Assembly (NCBI GenBank): GCA_021399405.1
Contig: JAAFKL010000392.1
Span: 1 to 15,491 of the forward strand
Origin: Candidatus Heimdallarchaeota archaeon
Lineage (GTDB): Archaea; Asgardarchaeota; Heimdallarchaeia; Heimdallarchaeales; Kariarchaeaceae
Direction of reading: 5' to 3'
Length of the DNA: 15,491 nucleotides
The position numbers were made by a program, and so were the translations under genes. The first letter of the stretch is position 1. Each line of letters begins with the position of its first letter. A model generated the notes under the pieces. It worked only from the letters and a program-made list of their open reading frames with translations. It was not told the DNA's origin and did not search any database. Positions 7,221 through 14,255 of the stretch are shown in pieces.

Positions 7221-8060
7221 ATGGAAAATTTTGTTAAGACACCTAACGCTACATACATTGATTCTGATGATTTGAGCCTTGTTGAATATAGAAAAGAAAA
7301 CGGAGTTGGTATAATCGAGCTTACAAACAATCGTAAGATGAATACTTACTCTCATGCTTTTTTTCAACAAATGGATAAAGCAATTCTAGAAGCTAGATAT
7401 GATGATGAGATAAAAGTCATACTTGTTAAGAATAGAAAACCTGGTGCCTTTTCAGCAGGCGCAGAAATTGTATATCTTCAAGCATGTACATTAGGAACGA
7501 AAGGAAATTTCTGTCTTCACGGTAATGAAACCCTTACCAAATTTGAACAGACTCCTAAGGTAGTGATCATGGCATTAAACGGACACACAATTGGTGGTGG
7601 GTTAGAAATTGCTCTTTCTGGTGATATACGCTTTATGGCTCGATCTCCAAATCCTGAAAGAAATTATCTCATTGGATTACCTGAGGCAACACTTGGTGTA
7701 CTCCCCGGTACAGGTGGCACTCAAAGATTAGCCCGTTTAGTCGGTAATTCCAGAGCAATTGATATGATGATTATGGGTAAGAACATAACCCCAGATGAGG
7801 CTCTAGACATTGGTTTAGTCAATTATGTTTATGATTCAGATGTATTTGAGGAAAAAGTTATGGAGTATGTTAATAAATTATTAGAAATGCCTGCATTGAC
7901 AATTGGTCTAATCAAACGTGCTGTGGTTTCTGGTACTGAAATGTCATTACATGAAGGATTAACTTTAGAAAGAGAACTTCAAAACAGATTATTCGCTCAT
8001 CCTAATGCAATGGAAGGGACATCTGCTTTCTTAGAAAAACGTAAACCAGTTTGGAAATAA
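7221..8060 (+). CDS. Enoyl-CoA hydratase/isomerase family protein (crotonase fold)
   Basis: Predicted to hydrate 2-enoyl-CoA thioesters to 3-hydroxyacyl-CoA in the cytosol, as in fatty-acid or aromatic-acid breakdown. The 279 residues are slightly longer than typical (about 260) because of a 15-20 residue N-terminal extension. The oxyanion-hole segments are AFSAGAEI (76-83) and NGHTIGGGLEI (120-130). Both Glu residues that catalyse hydration in classical crotonases are present: Glu129 (GGGLE) and Glu155 (LPEATLGVLPGTGGTQRL). That argues for true hydratase activity over decarboxylase or thioesterase variants. The tail EGLTLERELQNRLFAHPNAMEGTSAFLEKRKPVW is canonical. Chain length and substrate cannot be read. 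It has its own TATA box and converges on the leucine-rich-repeat gene with a 10-base gap. The PaaA-like and PaaI-like genes further right make an acyl-CoA role plausible. Confidence 0.92.
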   Translation: MENFVKTPNATYIDSDDLSLVEYRKENGVGIIELTNNRKMNTYSHAFFQQMDKAILEARYDDEIKVILVKNRKPGAFSAGAEIVYLQACTLGTKGNFCLHGNETLTKFEQTPKVVIMALNGHTIGGGLEIALSGDIRFMARSPNPERNYLIGLPEATLGVLPGTGGTQRLARLVGNSRAIDMMIMGKNITPDEALDIGLVNYVYDSDVFEEKVMEYVNKLLEMPALTIGLIKRAVVSGTEMSLHEGLTLERELQNRLFAHPNAMEGTSAFLEKRKPVWK

Positions 8061-8070
8061 TTAATTCAGC

Positions 8071-8718
8071 CTAAGTCATATCGAAGTCATGATCATTCCA
8101 AAACGGGCCATAATCATCAGATACGATATATTCAATATAGGACATTTTCATTTTGATCTCTTTCAAGTAACTATTTGAAATTTTAGAATGGGCAGTAATT
8201 AGAATATTAAGATCTCTTAATTCAAAAAAAGATTTTGGAAGTGTTACAATGTTTGTCCGAGCTAAATTTAGATATTTCAATTCTCGTAGTTCTCCGATAT
8301 CGTCAGGTAAATGAGAGAAATTAGATCTATATATGCTCAATGATCGAAGTAGTTGTAATTTATTAATTCCACTCGGTATTGGGATCCACTCCTCTTCATG
8401 TCTTTTAACCTTCTCTTCAAAAACATAATTTTCAATAAATAATTGTAAGTGTGTAAGTGCGGATAATCCATATATCATTTTGAATAATAACTTCAAATCT
8501 TTTGCTTCACTATAAATTAAATCATTTCTGGTATATGAAATACTCAACCTACCTACTCGATTATTTAGTAGTACAACTCGCATTCCTGACCAATAATAAT
8601 CTATGTCATCAGAAAATATATTTAATTCATCGACGTATTGCAAATTTAGATCGTAGTAATCTCTGATTTCATCTAATAGCAATTTATCATTTTTATCAAT
8701 TTCATTATTAGATGTCAA
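8071..8718 (-). CDS. Leucine-rich-repeat protein
   Basis: A 215-residue soluble protein with about three leucine-rich repeats in its second half. The units are IPSGINKLQLLRSLSIYRSN (114-133), LPDDIGELRELKYLNLARTN (137-156) and LPKSFFELRDLNILITAHSK (160-179). The LP..I..L..L..L.L....I..LP pattern is that of bacterial/Ras-group LRRs, which act as protein-binding surfaces. Residues 1-110 are acidic and contain no domain I recognise. There is no signal peptide or membrane helix. No ATG lies near the N-terminus (first internal Met at residue 46), so TTG at 8718-8716 is the best start, with an AATAAA-like box about 20-25 bases upstream (8732-8743). LRR proteins are uncommon in most archaea but frequent in Asgard lineages. 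The partner is unknown. Confidence 0.8.
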   Translation of the reverse strand: MTSNNEIDKNDKLLLDEIRDYYDLNLQYVDELNIFSDDIDYYWSGMRVVLLNNRVGRLSISYTRNDLIYSEAKDLKLLFKMIYGLSALTHLQLFIENYVFEEKVKRHEEEWIPIPSGINKLQLLRSLSIYRSNFSHLPDDIGELRELKYLNLARTNIVTLPKSFFELRDLNILITAHSKISNSYLKEIKMKMSYIEYIVSDDYGPFWNDHDFDMT

Positions 8719-8793
8719 TTGTCAACCGAAACATGTTTATTTCAATAATTCATAAGAAGTGAGTTAAATTGCTAGAAAATTGAAAGTAACCAT

Positions 8794-9930
8794 TTAATTA
8801 TCTTTAACTGCTATTTCAATTACAGTATCTCGAATCACTTCTCGTGATATATCTAACTCTTTCAAATTTAATCTTTCATTTGTTTGATGTAATAATTCAG
8901 TTGAACCTGGACCATAAATTGCAAATGACATTTCAGATTCACCCATGAAAGCAGCTGCATCAGTTGCATAAAACATTCCACCTACTTTGGGCTTGTTACC
9001 TGTGAATTTCTCTGTATGAGCGGCAAGCAGATCACCCAATTCCGTTGTCGAACTCACTAGTGCAGGCGCATTGAGTGTCATATCCGTATCCAGTTCATAT
9101 CTTACCCCGTCATTTGAATTCTCTTCAAGTACTTTTCTAAGGCGTGAAACAACTAATTCATTGTTAACACCAGGTGTCATTCTGTAATCTACGCTCATTT
9201 CTGCATATTCAGGTACAACGTTAGTTACAGTTCCTCCATTGATCACTCCTATGTTCAATGTACTCTTCCCAAGTTCGGGAGTCGAAGTGTCAGGAAGCAA
9301 ATCATGTAATTTAGGCATTATTCTTGCCAAAGCTTCGATTGCATTATGTCCAAGATCAGGTCTTGAGGCATGAGCTTGCTTACCATGTGCTCTTACATTA
9401 CCAAAGATGATTCCTTTTTCCATGTTTGCTACACCCAAACTAGTAGGTTCAGCAATTAGTAAATGTTCGACATCATTCATGATTCCCTGCTTTACAAATT
9501 CGTGTGCACCAAGTAATCCAATCTCCTCATCTGCTGTAACCGCAAGTATAATCTCATGTTGTAGGTCATCTTCGTGTTTGAGTAATTCTACCATTACTCC
9601 TGCAAGTGCAGCAGTACCACCTTTCATGTCAACCGAACCTCTGCCCCAGAGAACACCATCTTCTATTTTTCCTGAGAATGGATGGTGGGTCCATTTGTCT
9701 GGATTACCAATTGGTACAGTGTCCATATGACCTGAAATAACTATTTTCTTAGCGTTTGATGGACCGATCCTAGCCTCCACATTGGCCTTGGTTGGTTCAT
9801 ATTCATCTAATTTGGCACTGTATCCGTGTTCTGCAAGAAAATCATGATAGATTGTAGCCACCTCTACTGTAGCTATAGTAGAATCAGTTTGAACCATTTT
9901 TTGGGTTAGATTTTCAACTTCAGTCCTCAT
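8794..9930 (-). CDS. M20 family metallohydrolase (ArgE/DapE/peptidase-like)
   Basis: A di-zinc amidohydrolase that cleaves an amide bond of small peptides or acylated amino acids in the cytosol. The start used is ATG 9930, giving 378 residues, a normal family length beginning MRTEVENLTQKMVQTDST. A TTG at 9978 would add 16 residues with no counterpart in the family. Zinc ligands are His68 and Asp70 (SGHMDTVP), bridging Asp101 (GRGSVDMKGG), Glu136 after catalytic Glu135 (TADEEIG), Glu161 (AEPT) and His348 (LLHQTNE). The lid/dimerisation domain carries GKQAHASRPDLGHNAI. The LHQTNERL ending and TDAAAF segment are typical of the ArgE/DapE/CPG2 group. Substrate (N-acetylornithine, succinyl-diaminopimelate, N-acyl-lysine or dipeptide) is not decided by sequence and no biosynthetic neighbours are present. 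The oligopeptide-binding proteins to the right make peptide use a possibility. Confidence 0.93.
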   Translation of the reverse strand: MRTEVENLTQKMVQTDSTIATVEVATIYHDFLAEHGYSAKLDEYEPTKANVEARIGPSNAKKIVISGHMDTVPIGNPDKWTHHPFSGKIEDGVLWGRGSVDMKGGTAALAGVMVELLKHEDDLQHEIILAVTADEEIGLLGAHEFVKQGIMNDVEHLLIAEPTSLGVANMEKGIIFGNVRAHGKQAHASRPDLGHNAIEALARIMPKLHDLLPDTSTPELGKSTLNIGVINGGTVTNVVPEYAEMSVDYRMTPGVNNELVVSRLRKVLEENSNDGVRYELDTDMTLNAPALVSSTTELGDLLAAHTEKFTGNKPKVGGMFYATDAAAFMGESEMSFAIYGPGSTELLHQTNERLNLKELDISREVIRDTVIEIAVKDN

Positions 9931-10048
9931 ATGTTGCGAATTTGAGGTTGATTGAATAAGATTTGCATATCTGAGCAAATATTGTAATATGATTTATTTT
10001 AAGGTTTAAAGGTGTCATCAGATCTAATTTATTTGATATTCTTTTCGA

Positions 10049-10093
10049 TTATAATATTCCCAATTCACTTTTGAATAGAGGGGTTTGAATTCG
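10049..10093 (-). pseudogene. Remnant of a second PaaA-like gene (3' tail only)
   Basis: Read on the minus strand this segment encodes RIQTPLFKSELGIL and a stop. It parallels GIETPPFKSDLGIF and a stop at the end of the intact PaaA-like gene. On the plus strand, bases 10050-10092 match 10711-10753 at 36 of 43 positions, at a constant offset of 661. Changes are mostly conservative at protein level (D to E, F to L), so the copy diverged while still coding, or was copied some time ago. Upstream sequence that would hold the rest of the gene is not recognisably related and contains the promoter and start of the next membrane gene. The simplest reading is a paralogue lost by deletion or by insertion of the intervening gene. 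Confidence 0.6.
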
Positions 10094-10142
10094 AAAACAG
10101 TTATAATTATCTTCCAACCAATCAACATAATATAAATCAAAG

Positions 10143-10151
10143 AAAATATAA
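10143..10151 (+). promoter_or_regulatory. TATA box of the small membrane protein gene at 10178
   Basis: AAAATATAA lies about 25-30 bases before the two candidate starts (TTG 10172 and ATG 10178). The resulting transcript would be essentially leaderless. Confidence 0.5.
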
Positions 10152-10177
10152 TAACTTAAAGATGCACTGAATTGAAA

Positions 10178-10690
10178 ATGAATCTTCAATGGGTCGATTT
10201 CCTAAAAAACATTGCCCCTTTCAGTTTTTTCCTAATATTTCTGGTTTCTCTACCTGGGGAAAATTTCCTTTTGACCATATTCAAAGTATTTATAGTATCT
10301 GGGGTTTCAGCATTGATATTTGCATATGTGGGATACTACAATATTTCTCAAAGAGGGATTTCAAAACCTCAAATACCGTTTTTCTCTGTGGTTATTGTAT
10401 CAGTGATTTCAATACCTCTAGGGTTATTGTATAATCATTTCTCAATAAATTTCATCTTAAACCTTCAATTTGCTGAATTAATATTACCTATGTCAATTAT
10501 TTTTGTTGCACAAGTAGGCTTAATAACATGGGGATTTGAATTTGGAGTAAAAAAATTCTATTCGAATCGTAATCTCTCGCCAACTAAGAAGACAAAGAAG
10601 CTTAAAAGAATGCAGAAGGAATTATATCCAAATTCAGTTGATAGCAAGCAATTAGGTAATCAAGGAGAGATTGATGATCAAGATATGTAG
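10178..10690 (+). CDS. Small four-helix membrane protein, unknown family
   Basis: Not recognised. The 170 residues contain four predicted membrane segments, near 11-25, 29-53, 67-85 and 99-120. A long polar C-terminal tail follows, first strongly basic (SPTKKTKKLKRMQKELYP, 134-151) and then acidic (QGEIDDQDM), probably cytoplasmic. The start is ATG 10178; TTG 10172 would add two residues. It is the only plus-strand gene between 8.1 and 14.2 kb. It lies exactly between two direct copies of the 3' end of the PaaA-like gene (10050-10092 and 10711-10753) and ends 19 bases from the convergent PaaA-like gene. This placement suggests the gene arrived with, or was trapped by, a rearrangement. Confidence 0.72.
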   Translation: MNLQWVDFLKNIAPFSFFLIFLVSLPGENFLLTIFKVFIVSGVSALIFAYVGYYNISQRGISKPQIPFFSVVIVSVISIPLGLLYNHFSINFILNLQFAELILPMSIIFVAQVGLITWGFEFGVKKFYSNRNLSPTKKTKKLKRMQKELYPNSVDSKQLGNQGEIDDQDM

Positions 10691-10709
10691 GCGATTTAAA
10701 TTGTTACAA

Positions 10710-11468
10710 TCAAAATATTCCCAAATCACTTTTGAATGGTGGAGTTTCAATTCCTAGAGATTCGCATAATCCAGATATTTCTTTGTAATATCTATCACGC
10801 ATTTCTTCATTTTGCCATCTTTTAATTCCAAGCTCTTGTGCCAATTCAGCATTTTTACTATCTGCATTTCCAAACATGTCTAGAGCTTTTGGAATCCAAT
10901 AATCAACTGCTTCTTGCACATCTTCTATGGTTCCAGGAATTTCATCTCGCTCAATGATTTTTCTTAACCCGTTAAATCCAAACCCAATGTGTAATTGTTC
11001 CTCATTAAGCATTAGTGGGATTTGTCTTGCAAGTGGTGCAAATGAACATTCGTAGAATGACTCCAATTGATATAATCCTACACGATCCACGAAACAAGTG
11101 AAAGCACAAACGTGAGCCCAGTTCTTGAATTCATAGTTGAAAGCGTCTAAAGTGTGTTCACCCATTCGTCTTTTCATGAGTTTATCAATTGCCTTCTCTC
11201 CATCTGGACCAAATTCTTTGAGTAAACGGATCATAGTTAATCCATGGCGAACCTCATCTGTAACGATTCGAGAAAGTACCCAGCGATCCTCGGCGGTTGG
11301 AGCGTCAGTTTGCCAGTCTCTGTGTTGCTCTACGCTTGCAAATTCAGTGTCTGCTTGAACAAATAGCATTTTTAACAAAAGGTCTCGATATTCTTCTGGT
11401 AATTCCATTGGAGTCTCGAATTTTCGGATTTTCTTGAATTTTCCTGTTTTAATGCCTCTTGTACTCAT
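10710..11468 (-). CDS. PaaA-like ferritin-fold di-iron protein (phenylacetyl-CoA epoxidase subunit A / BoxB family)
   Basis: Belongs to the ferritin-like di-iron oxygenases whose best-known members are PaaA (ring epoxidation of phenylacetyl-CoA) and BoxB (benzoyl-CoA epoxidation), both O2-dependent. The 252 residues are somewhat shorter than PaaA (about 310). Likely iron ligands are Glu42 (QADTEF), Glu72 and His75 (DEVRHG), Glu136 or a neighbour in LESFYE, and Glu157 with His160 (NEEQLH, matching the EExxH of PaaA). The segments CFVDRVGLYQ...FAPLARQ, YWIPKALDMFG and LGIKRWQNEEMRDRY match the order of PaaA's late regions. The genes for PaaB, C, D and E, needed by the bacterial complex, are absent here, so the true reaction is open. 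A TATA box at 11501-11510 drives it. The 3' end is duplicated at 10049-10093. Confidence 0.85.
   Translation of the reverse strand: MSTRGIKTGKFKKIRKFETPMELPEEYRDLLLKMLFVQADTEFASVEQHRDWQTDAPTAEDRWVLSRIVTDEVRHGLTMIRLLKEFGPDGEKAIDKLMKRRMGEHTLDAFNYEFKNWAHVCAFTCFVDRVGLYQLESFYECSFAPLARQIPLMLNEEQLHIGFGFNGLRKIIERDEIPGTIEDVQEAVDYWIPKALDMFGNADSKNAELAQELGIKRWQNEEMRDRYYKEISGLCESLGIETPPFKSDLGIF
10711..10753. repeat. Direct repeat copy B (partner of 10050-10092)
   Basis: This segment covers the end of the intact PaaA-like gene. It repeats, in the same orientation and 661 bases away, bases 10050-10092 with 36 of 43 identities. The two copies bracket one complete membrane-protein gene. Confidence 0.75.
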
Positions 11469-11500
11469 TTGACGTTCTCTAAACAGTTTGTATTTTGGAG

Positions 11501-11510
11501 GAATATAAAG
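11501..11510 (-). promoter_or_regulatory. TATA box of the PaaA-like gene
   Basis: On the minus strand this reads CTTTATATTC, close to the archaeal consensus TTTATATA. It is centred about 37 bases before the ATG at 11468, predicting a leader of roughly 11 bases. No Shine-Dalgarno site is visible in it. Confidence 0.5.
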
Positions 11511-11541
11511 CTTAAGCTTACGGATTAACTATAGTGCAATG

Positions 11542-11549
11542 AAAAAAAA
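11542..11549 (-). terminator. Oligo-T terminator after the first solute-binding protein gene
   Basis: Eight A residues on the plus strand, so eight T on the minus strand, lie about 70 bases past the stop of the 643-residue binding-protein gene and ahead of the promoter of the PaaA-like gene. This separates the two units. Confidence 0.5.
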
Positions 11550-11619
11550 TTGACATAGAATTTATATGTTAGTTTATTTCAAATTATACTAATATTGCTT
11601 TAATTTATCGACTGATCGA

Positions 11620-13551
11620 TTAACGACGATTCTTCCTATAAGACATAATTACAATCAAACCAATTCCCCCTATGATAAACAAGGTATTTACAGAGGATGG
11701 ATCAGATGAAGAAGGGGTAGCTGGAAAAACAGGTTGATTTTGCTCAAAATCACCTTTCTTCACCCTTCCCCAATCTTGAGCAGAAACCGATAACAATAGC
11801 GTATCAATGCCCTCTATTTTGTCGTTAAATCCCCAATGAGAACGAGGATACAGAATCGGGAGAACAGGAATATTATCATATAATTCTTGTTGGAGGATCT
11901 TTACCTTTTGCATTCTATCATCAAAATCTAATTCTTCGAGATAACACCTAACGAATAGGGCTACGTCTGAATACTGTTCCTCAACATCAAAATTATAAAA
12001 ATTATCACAATTACCCGTATCACATCTTCCAGCAGAATCATATATCAAACCTGGATTCCAATCCAGTGCCCACCCGTAACCAACAGCAAAGATATCGAAT
12101 CCACCCTTCTCATGACTAGGGGGAAGTGGGAATGCTGGATCTTTTTCATCATTTGCATCATAACCAAAAGTTCTTGGTATTATCTCTCCCCAACCAGTTT
12201 CTACATATTCTTTTACACCAATACCAATTTTAGGTAAATTTTCTACAAAGCCGTCAGCCCAACTTTCCCTTCTGCCACCTCCGGTTACTGGTTTCATGAC
12301 TACTATTTCAAAAAAGAAGTTATTGAACGATCCATCATTGTTTTCAGTACCTAGATCCATATAATCAAAGCCAGCCCATTCCATAAATCTAATTGCTGTT
12401 TCTATTGAATATTCTCTTGGAACCAAGGTTTCGTCAAAACCAATTGATGCATCTGGCATAGACGTAGCTGCAGTTCTGGCTAATCCCTGCATTATTGTAT
12501 CCTTGGCATATTCTCTATTGACTATTCGTGACAAAGCTTCTCGGACCAACAGTGCATCCGCATATTTTTCTTGATCTGTGGCATTTTCATTTCCTGGAAT
12601 TGCTCCACCCGTTCCGAAATATGGATTTAAATGATTAAGGGCAAATTCCTGATGTGCTGGATCACCTGCAAAATCCTCTCTAATGCCTTCAATATCAATT
12701 AGTTCATCTACTCCAGGTACATATTGACTGTCCAATATATCTATTATTCCTGCAGACAATGCAGAGACCGCAGAATCCTTATTTGCAATTTTTTGAAAAA
12801 TAATTTTATCAGTAAAAATATTCTCTGCATCATAATAATATGGATTTGCAATAACAGTCACAATTTCATGCTCATTATCTATATCTTCAACCATGAATGG
12901 TCCAGCACTGACATTGTCTGTTCCATTGGGATCATTCCACTTACAATCTTCCTCCACACCATCTAAACAACGATTGTATCTTTTCTCAAAAAATTGTTTA
13001 TCTACAATAGGAAATGCAAGCAGTGATCGGGGGAATGCAGATTGATTAAGAAAGGTAAATTCTACGATTTTACTTTCTATAATATTTATTGAATCATTAT
13101 TGAAATATCCTATAAGTTTTTTATATAAATCTCGATTAACTTTTGGTGTTAAAGCCGCATGTAAACTGAATTCAACATCATCTGCGTCCAACTCATGTCC
13201 ATTACTAAATGTCAGATTTTCCTTTAAAGTAAAAGTAAAAGTCAAGCCATTATTGCTAATTGTTGGTAAATTCAAAGCTAAGTCAGGTTCCCAATCATGA
13301 TTAACTGAATTTCGTTTTAGCAAAGCAGCATAAACTGCACTGTTCCATTGAGCTGTTGCATAGGAATCTGCTGTATAAACTGAGTATTCATCGAAATCAT
13401 ATGGCATCGCATAAATAATCACATCATCTTGATTAGTTTCTTTTACTGTTTGCCCCGTCACAGAAGTAGTGGAATTCGTTATTGAAAAAACTAATATCCA
13501 AAAAATTACAAATATTCTAGTTCTTGTTTCAATGTTCCTCATGCCCAGCAT
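11620..13551 (-). CDS. Family 5 extracellular solute-binding protein (oligopeptide type), membrane-anchored
   Basis: Captures peptides or related solutes outside the cell for an ABC importer. The 643 residues begin with a basic stretch and a hydrophobic signal segment (about 12-26). The SBP family 5 core follows: EPDLALNLP (88-96), LKENLTFSNGHELDADDVEFSLHAAL (109-134), SAGPFMV (215-221), LVREALSRIVNRE (335-347) and the closing lobe with YNFD and LYDNIPVLPILYPRSHWGF (558-575). A polar linker (TPSSSDPSS, 612-620) leads to a C-terminal membrane helix (621-637) and the basic tail YRKNRR. This is an archaeal anchoring scheme with no lipobox. Cys195/Cys203 and Cys510/Cys515 could form disulfides. 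A second, clearly paralogous gene begins beyond the right edge and ends at 14703. No permease or ATPase gene adjoins. ATG 13551 is used; ATG 13542 is also possible. Confidence 0.93.
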   Translation of the reverse strand: MLGMRNIETRTRIFVIFWILVFSITNSTTSVTGQTVKETNQDDVIIYAMPYDFDEYSVYTADSYATAQWNSAVYAALLKRNSVNHDWEPDLALNLPTISNNGLTFTFTLKENLTFSNGHELDADDVEFSLHAALTPKVNRDLYKKLIGYFNNDSINIIESKIVEFTFLNQSAFPRSLLAFPIVDKQFFEKRYNRCLDGVEEDCKWNDPNGTDNVSAGPFMVEDIDNEHEIVTVIANPYYYDAENIFTDKIIFQKIANKDSAVSALSAGIIDILDSQYVPGVDELIDIEGIREDFAGDPAHQEFALNHLNPYFGTGGAIPGNENATDQEKYADALLVREALSRIVNREYAKDTIMQGLARTAATSMPDASIGFDETLVPREYSIETAIRFMEWAGFDYMDLGTENNDGSFNNFFFEIVVMKPVTGGGRRESWADGFVENLPKIGIGVKEYVETGWGEIIPRTFGYDANDEKDPAFPLPPSHEKGGFDIFAVGYGWALDWNPGLIYDSAGRCDTGNCDNFYNFDVEEQYSDVALFVRCYLEELDFDDRMQKVKILQQELYDNIPVLPILYPRSHWGFNDKIEGIDTLLLSVSAQDWGRVKKGDFEQNQPVFPATPSSSDPSSVNTLFIIGGIGLIVIMSYRKNRR

Positions 13552-13574
13552 TACAAAACATAATCAAATCCCAG

Positions 13575-13588
13575 TATTAATATTAAAA
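13575..13588 (-). promoter_or_regulatory. TATA-like box of the 643-residue binding-protein gene
   Basis: The minus-strand reading TTTTAATATTAATA is centred about 31 bases before the ATG at 13551, which predicts a leader of only a few bases. Confidence 0.4.
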
Positions 13589-13668
13589 TCGCACGGATTC
13601 ATTATAGAATTTAGCTCTATTCACAATTTTAGCTATTTGTAGGAGTTTTATTTGTGTTCAAGGAATGT

Positions 13669-14103
13669 TTATTCTCTAAAAATCATAAATGTGGCATTCC
13701 CATAGGCTAATACCTTCCCATCCTCATCTTTTAGCGTTGCGTCAGAAACACCAAGTCTGCGACTTATGTTGATAATCTTACCTTCGCATGATAATAACTT
13801 ATTAGCAGGGACTGGTTTAAGCATTTTTACATTTAAGTCAATGGTAGAGTGATATTCACCCGGACCTAATTTAGTCATTGTTGCAAGTGCGGAGAATGTA
13901 TCAATTACGGTTGCAGCAAATCCGCCATGCACACTGCCAGATGGATTTTGGTGCTGATTATTGGCCTTTGCCGTTCCTTGGATTAATCCATCTTCAACAT
14001 GAGTTAAATCCATTGGAATCACTTTTGCCATGTTTGTAATAGGTAAAGTCCCATCTATTATTCCTTGAATTTTTTCAATACCTGACATGTGTTTGGGGTC
14101 CAT
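13669..14103 (-). CDS. PaaI-like hotdog-fold acyl-CoA thioesterase
   Basis: Predicted to hydrolyse acyl-CoA thioesters, releasing CoA in the cytosol. The 144 residues are the standard length of the PaaI/YbgC-type hotdog family. The signature is NPSGSVHGGFAATVIDTFSALA (53-74): Asn53, the HGG turn at 59-61 at the head of the long hotdog helix, and Asp68 in the usual acidic position. STIDLNVKMLKPVPA (86-100) and the final strand LAYGNATFMIF are canonical. The start is ATG 14103. A TTG one codon upstream (14106) is less likely, because a TATA-like box at 14125-14135 sits 27 bases before the ATG. It is divergent from the RidA-family gene and lies between the two binding-protein genes. The family name refers to phenylacetate degradation, but substrates vary widely. 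Confidence 0.9.
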   Translation of the reverse strand: MDPKHMSGIEKIQGIIDGTLPITNMAKVIPMDLTHVEDGLIQGTAKANNQHQNPSGSVHGGFAATVIDTFSALATMTKLGPGEYHSTIDLNVKMLKPVPANKLLSCEGKIINISRRLGVSDATLKDEDGKVLAYGNATFMIFRE

Positions 14104-14124
14104 CAATTGTTATTGAGAGTTCAG

Positions 14125-14135
14125 TTATTAAAAAA
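14125..14135 (-). promoter_or_regulatory. TATA box of the hotdog thioesterase gene
   Basis: On the minus strand it reads TTTTTTAATAA, centred 27 bases before the ATG at 14103. This predicts a leaderless message and supports the ATG start. Confidence 0.5.
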
Positions 14136-14222
14136 TTGAAGATTAATAATTAAATTGAAATTCGATTACATTGCGAATATTGAAAGAATGTTGCATATAT
14201 GATTCCATTCTTGAAAAACAAT

Positions 14223-14231
14223 GATATAATG
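14223..14231 (+). promoter_or_regulatory. TATA-like box of the RidA-family gene
   Basis: GATATAATG is centred about 28-29 bases before the ATG at 14256. A second AT-rich element, TTAAATTA, sits nearer, at about -21, so the exact box is uncertain. Confidence 0.4.
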
Positions 14232-14255
14232 TTAAATTAGATAAAGTATGATACA

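Noticed and set aside
9407..9730. Open frame on the plus strand, antisense to the M20 metallohydrolase gene
   Set aside because: It lies wholly inside a well-conserved gene on the other strand, and its Ser/Pro-rich, low-complexity composition is that of an antisense shadow.
9931..9978. Longer M20 protein from TTG 9978
   Set aside because: The extra 16 residues do not resemble the family N-terminus, and an ATG at 9930 starts exactly where these proteins normally begin. It is not excluded outright.
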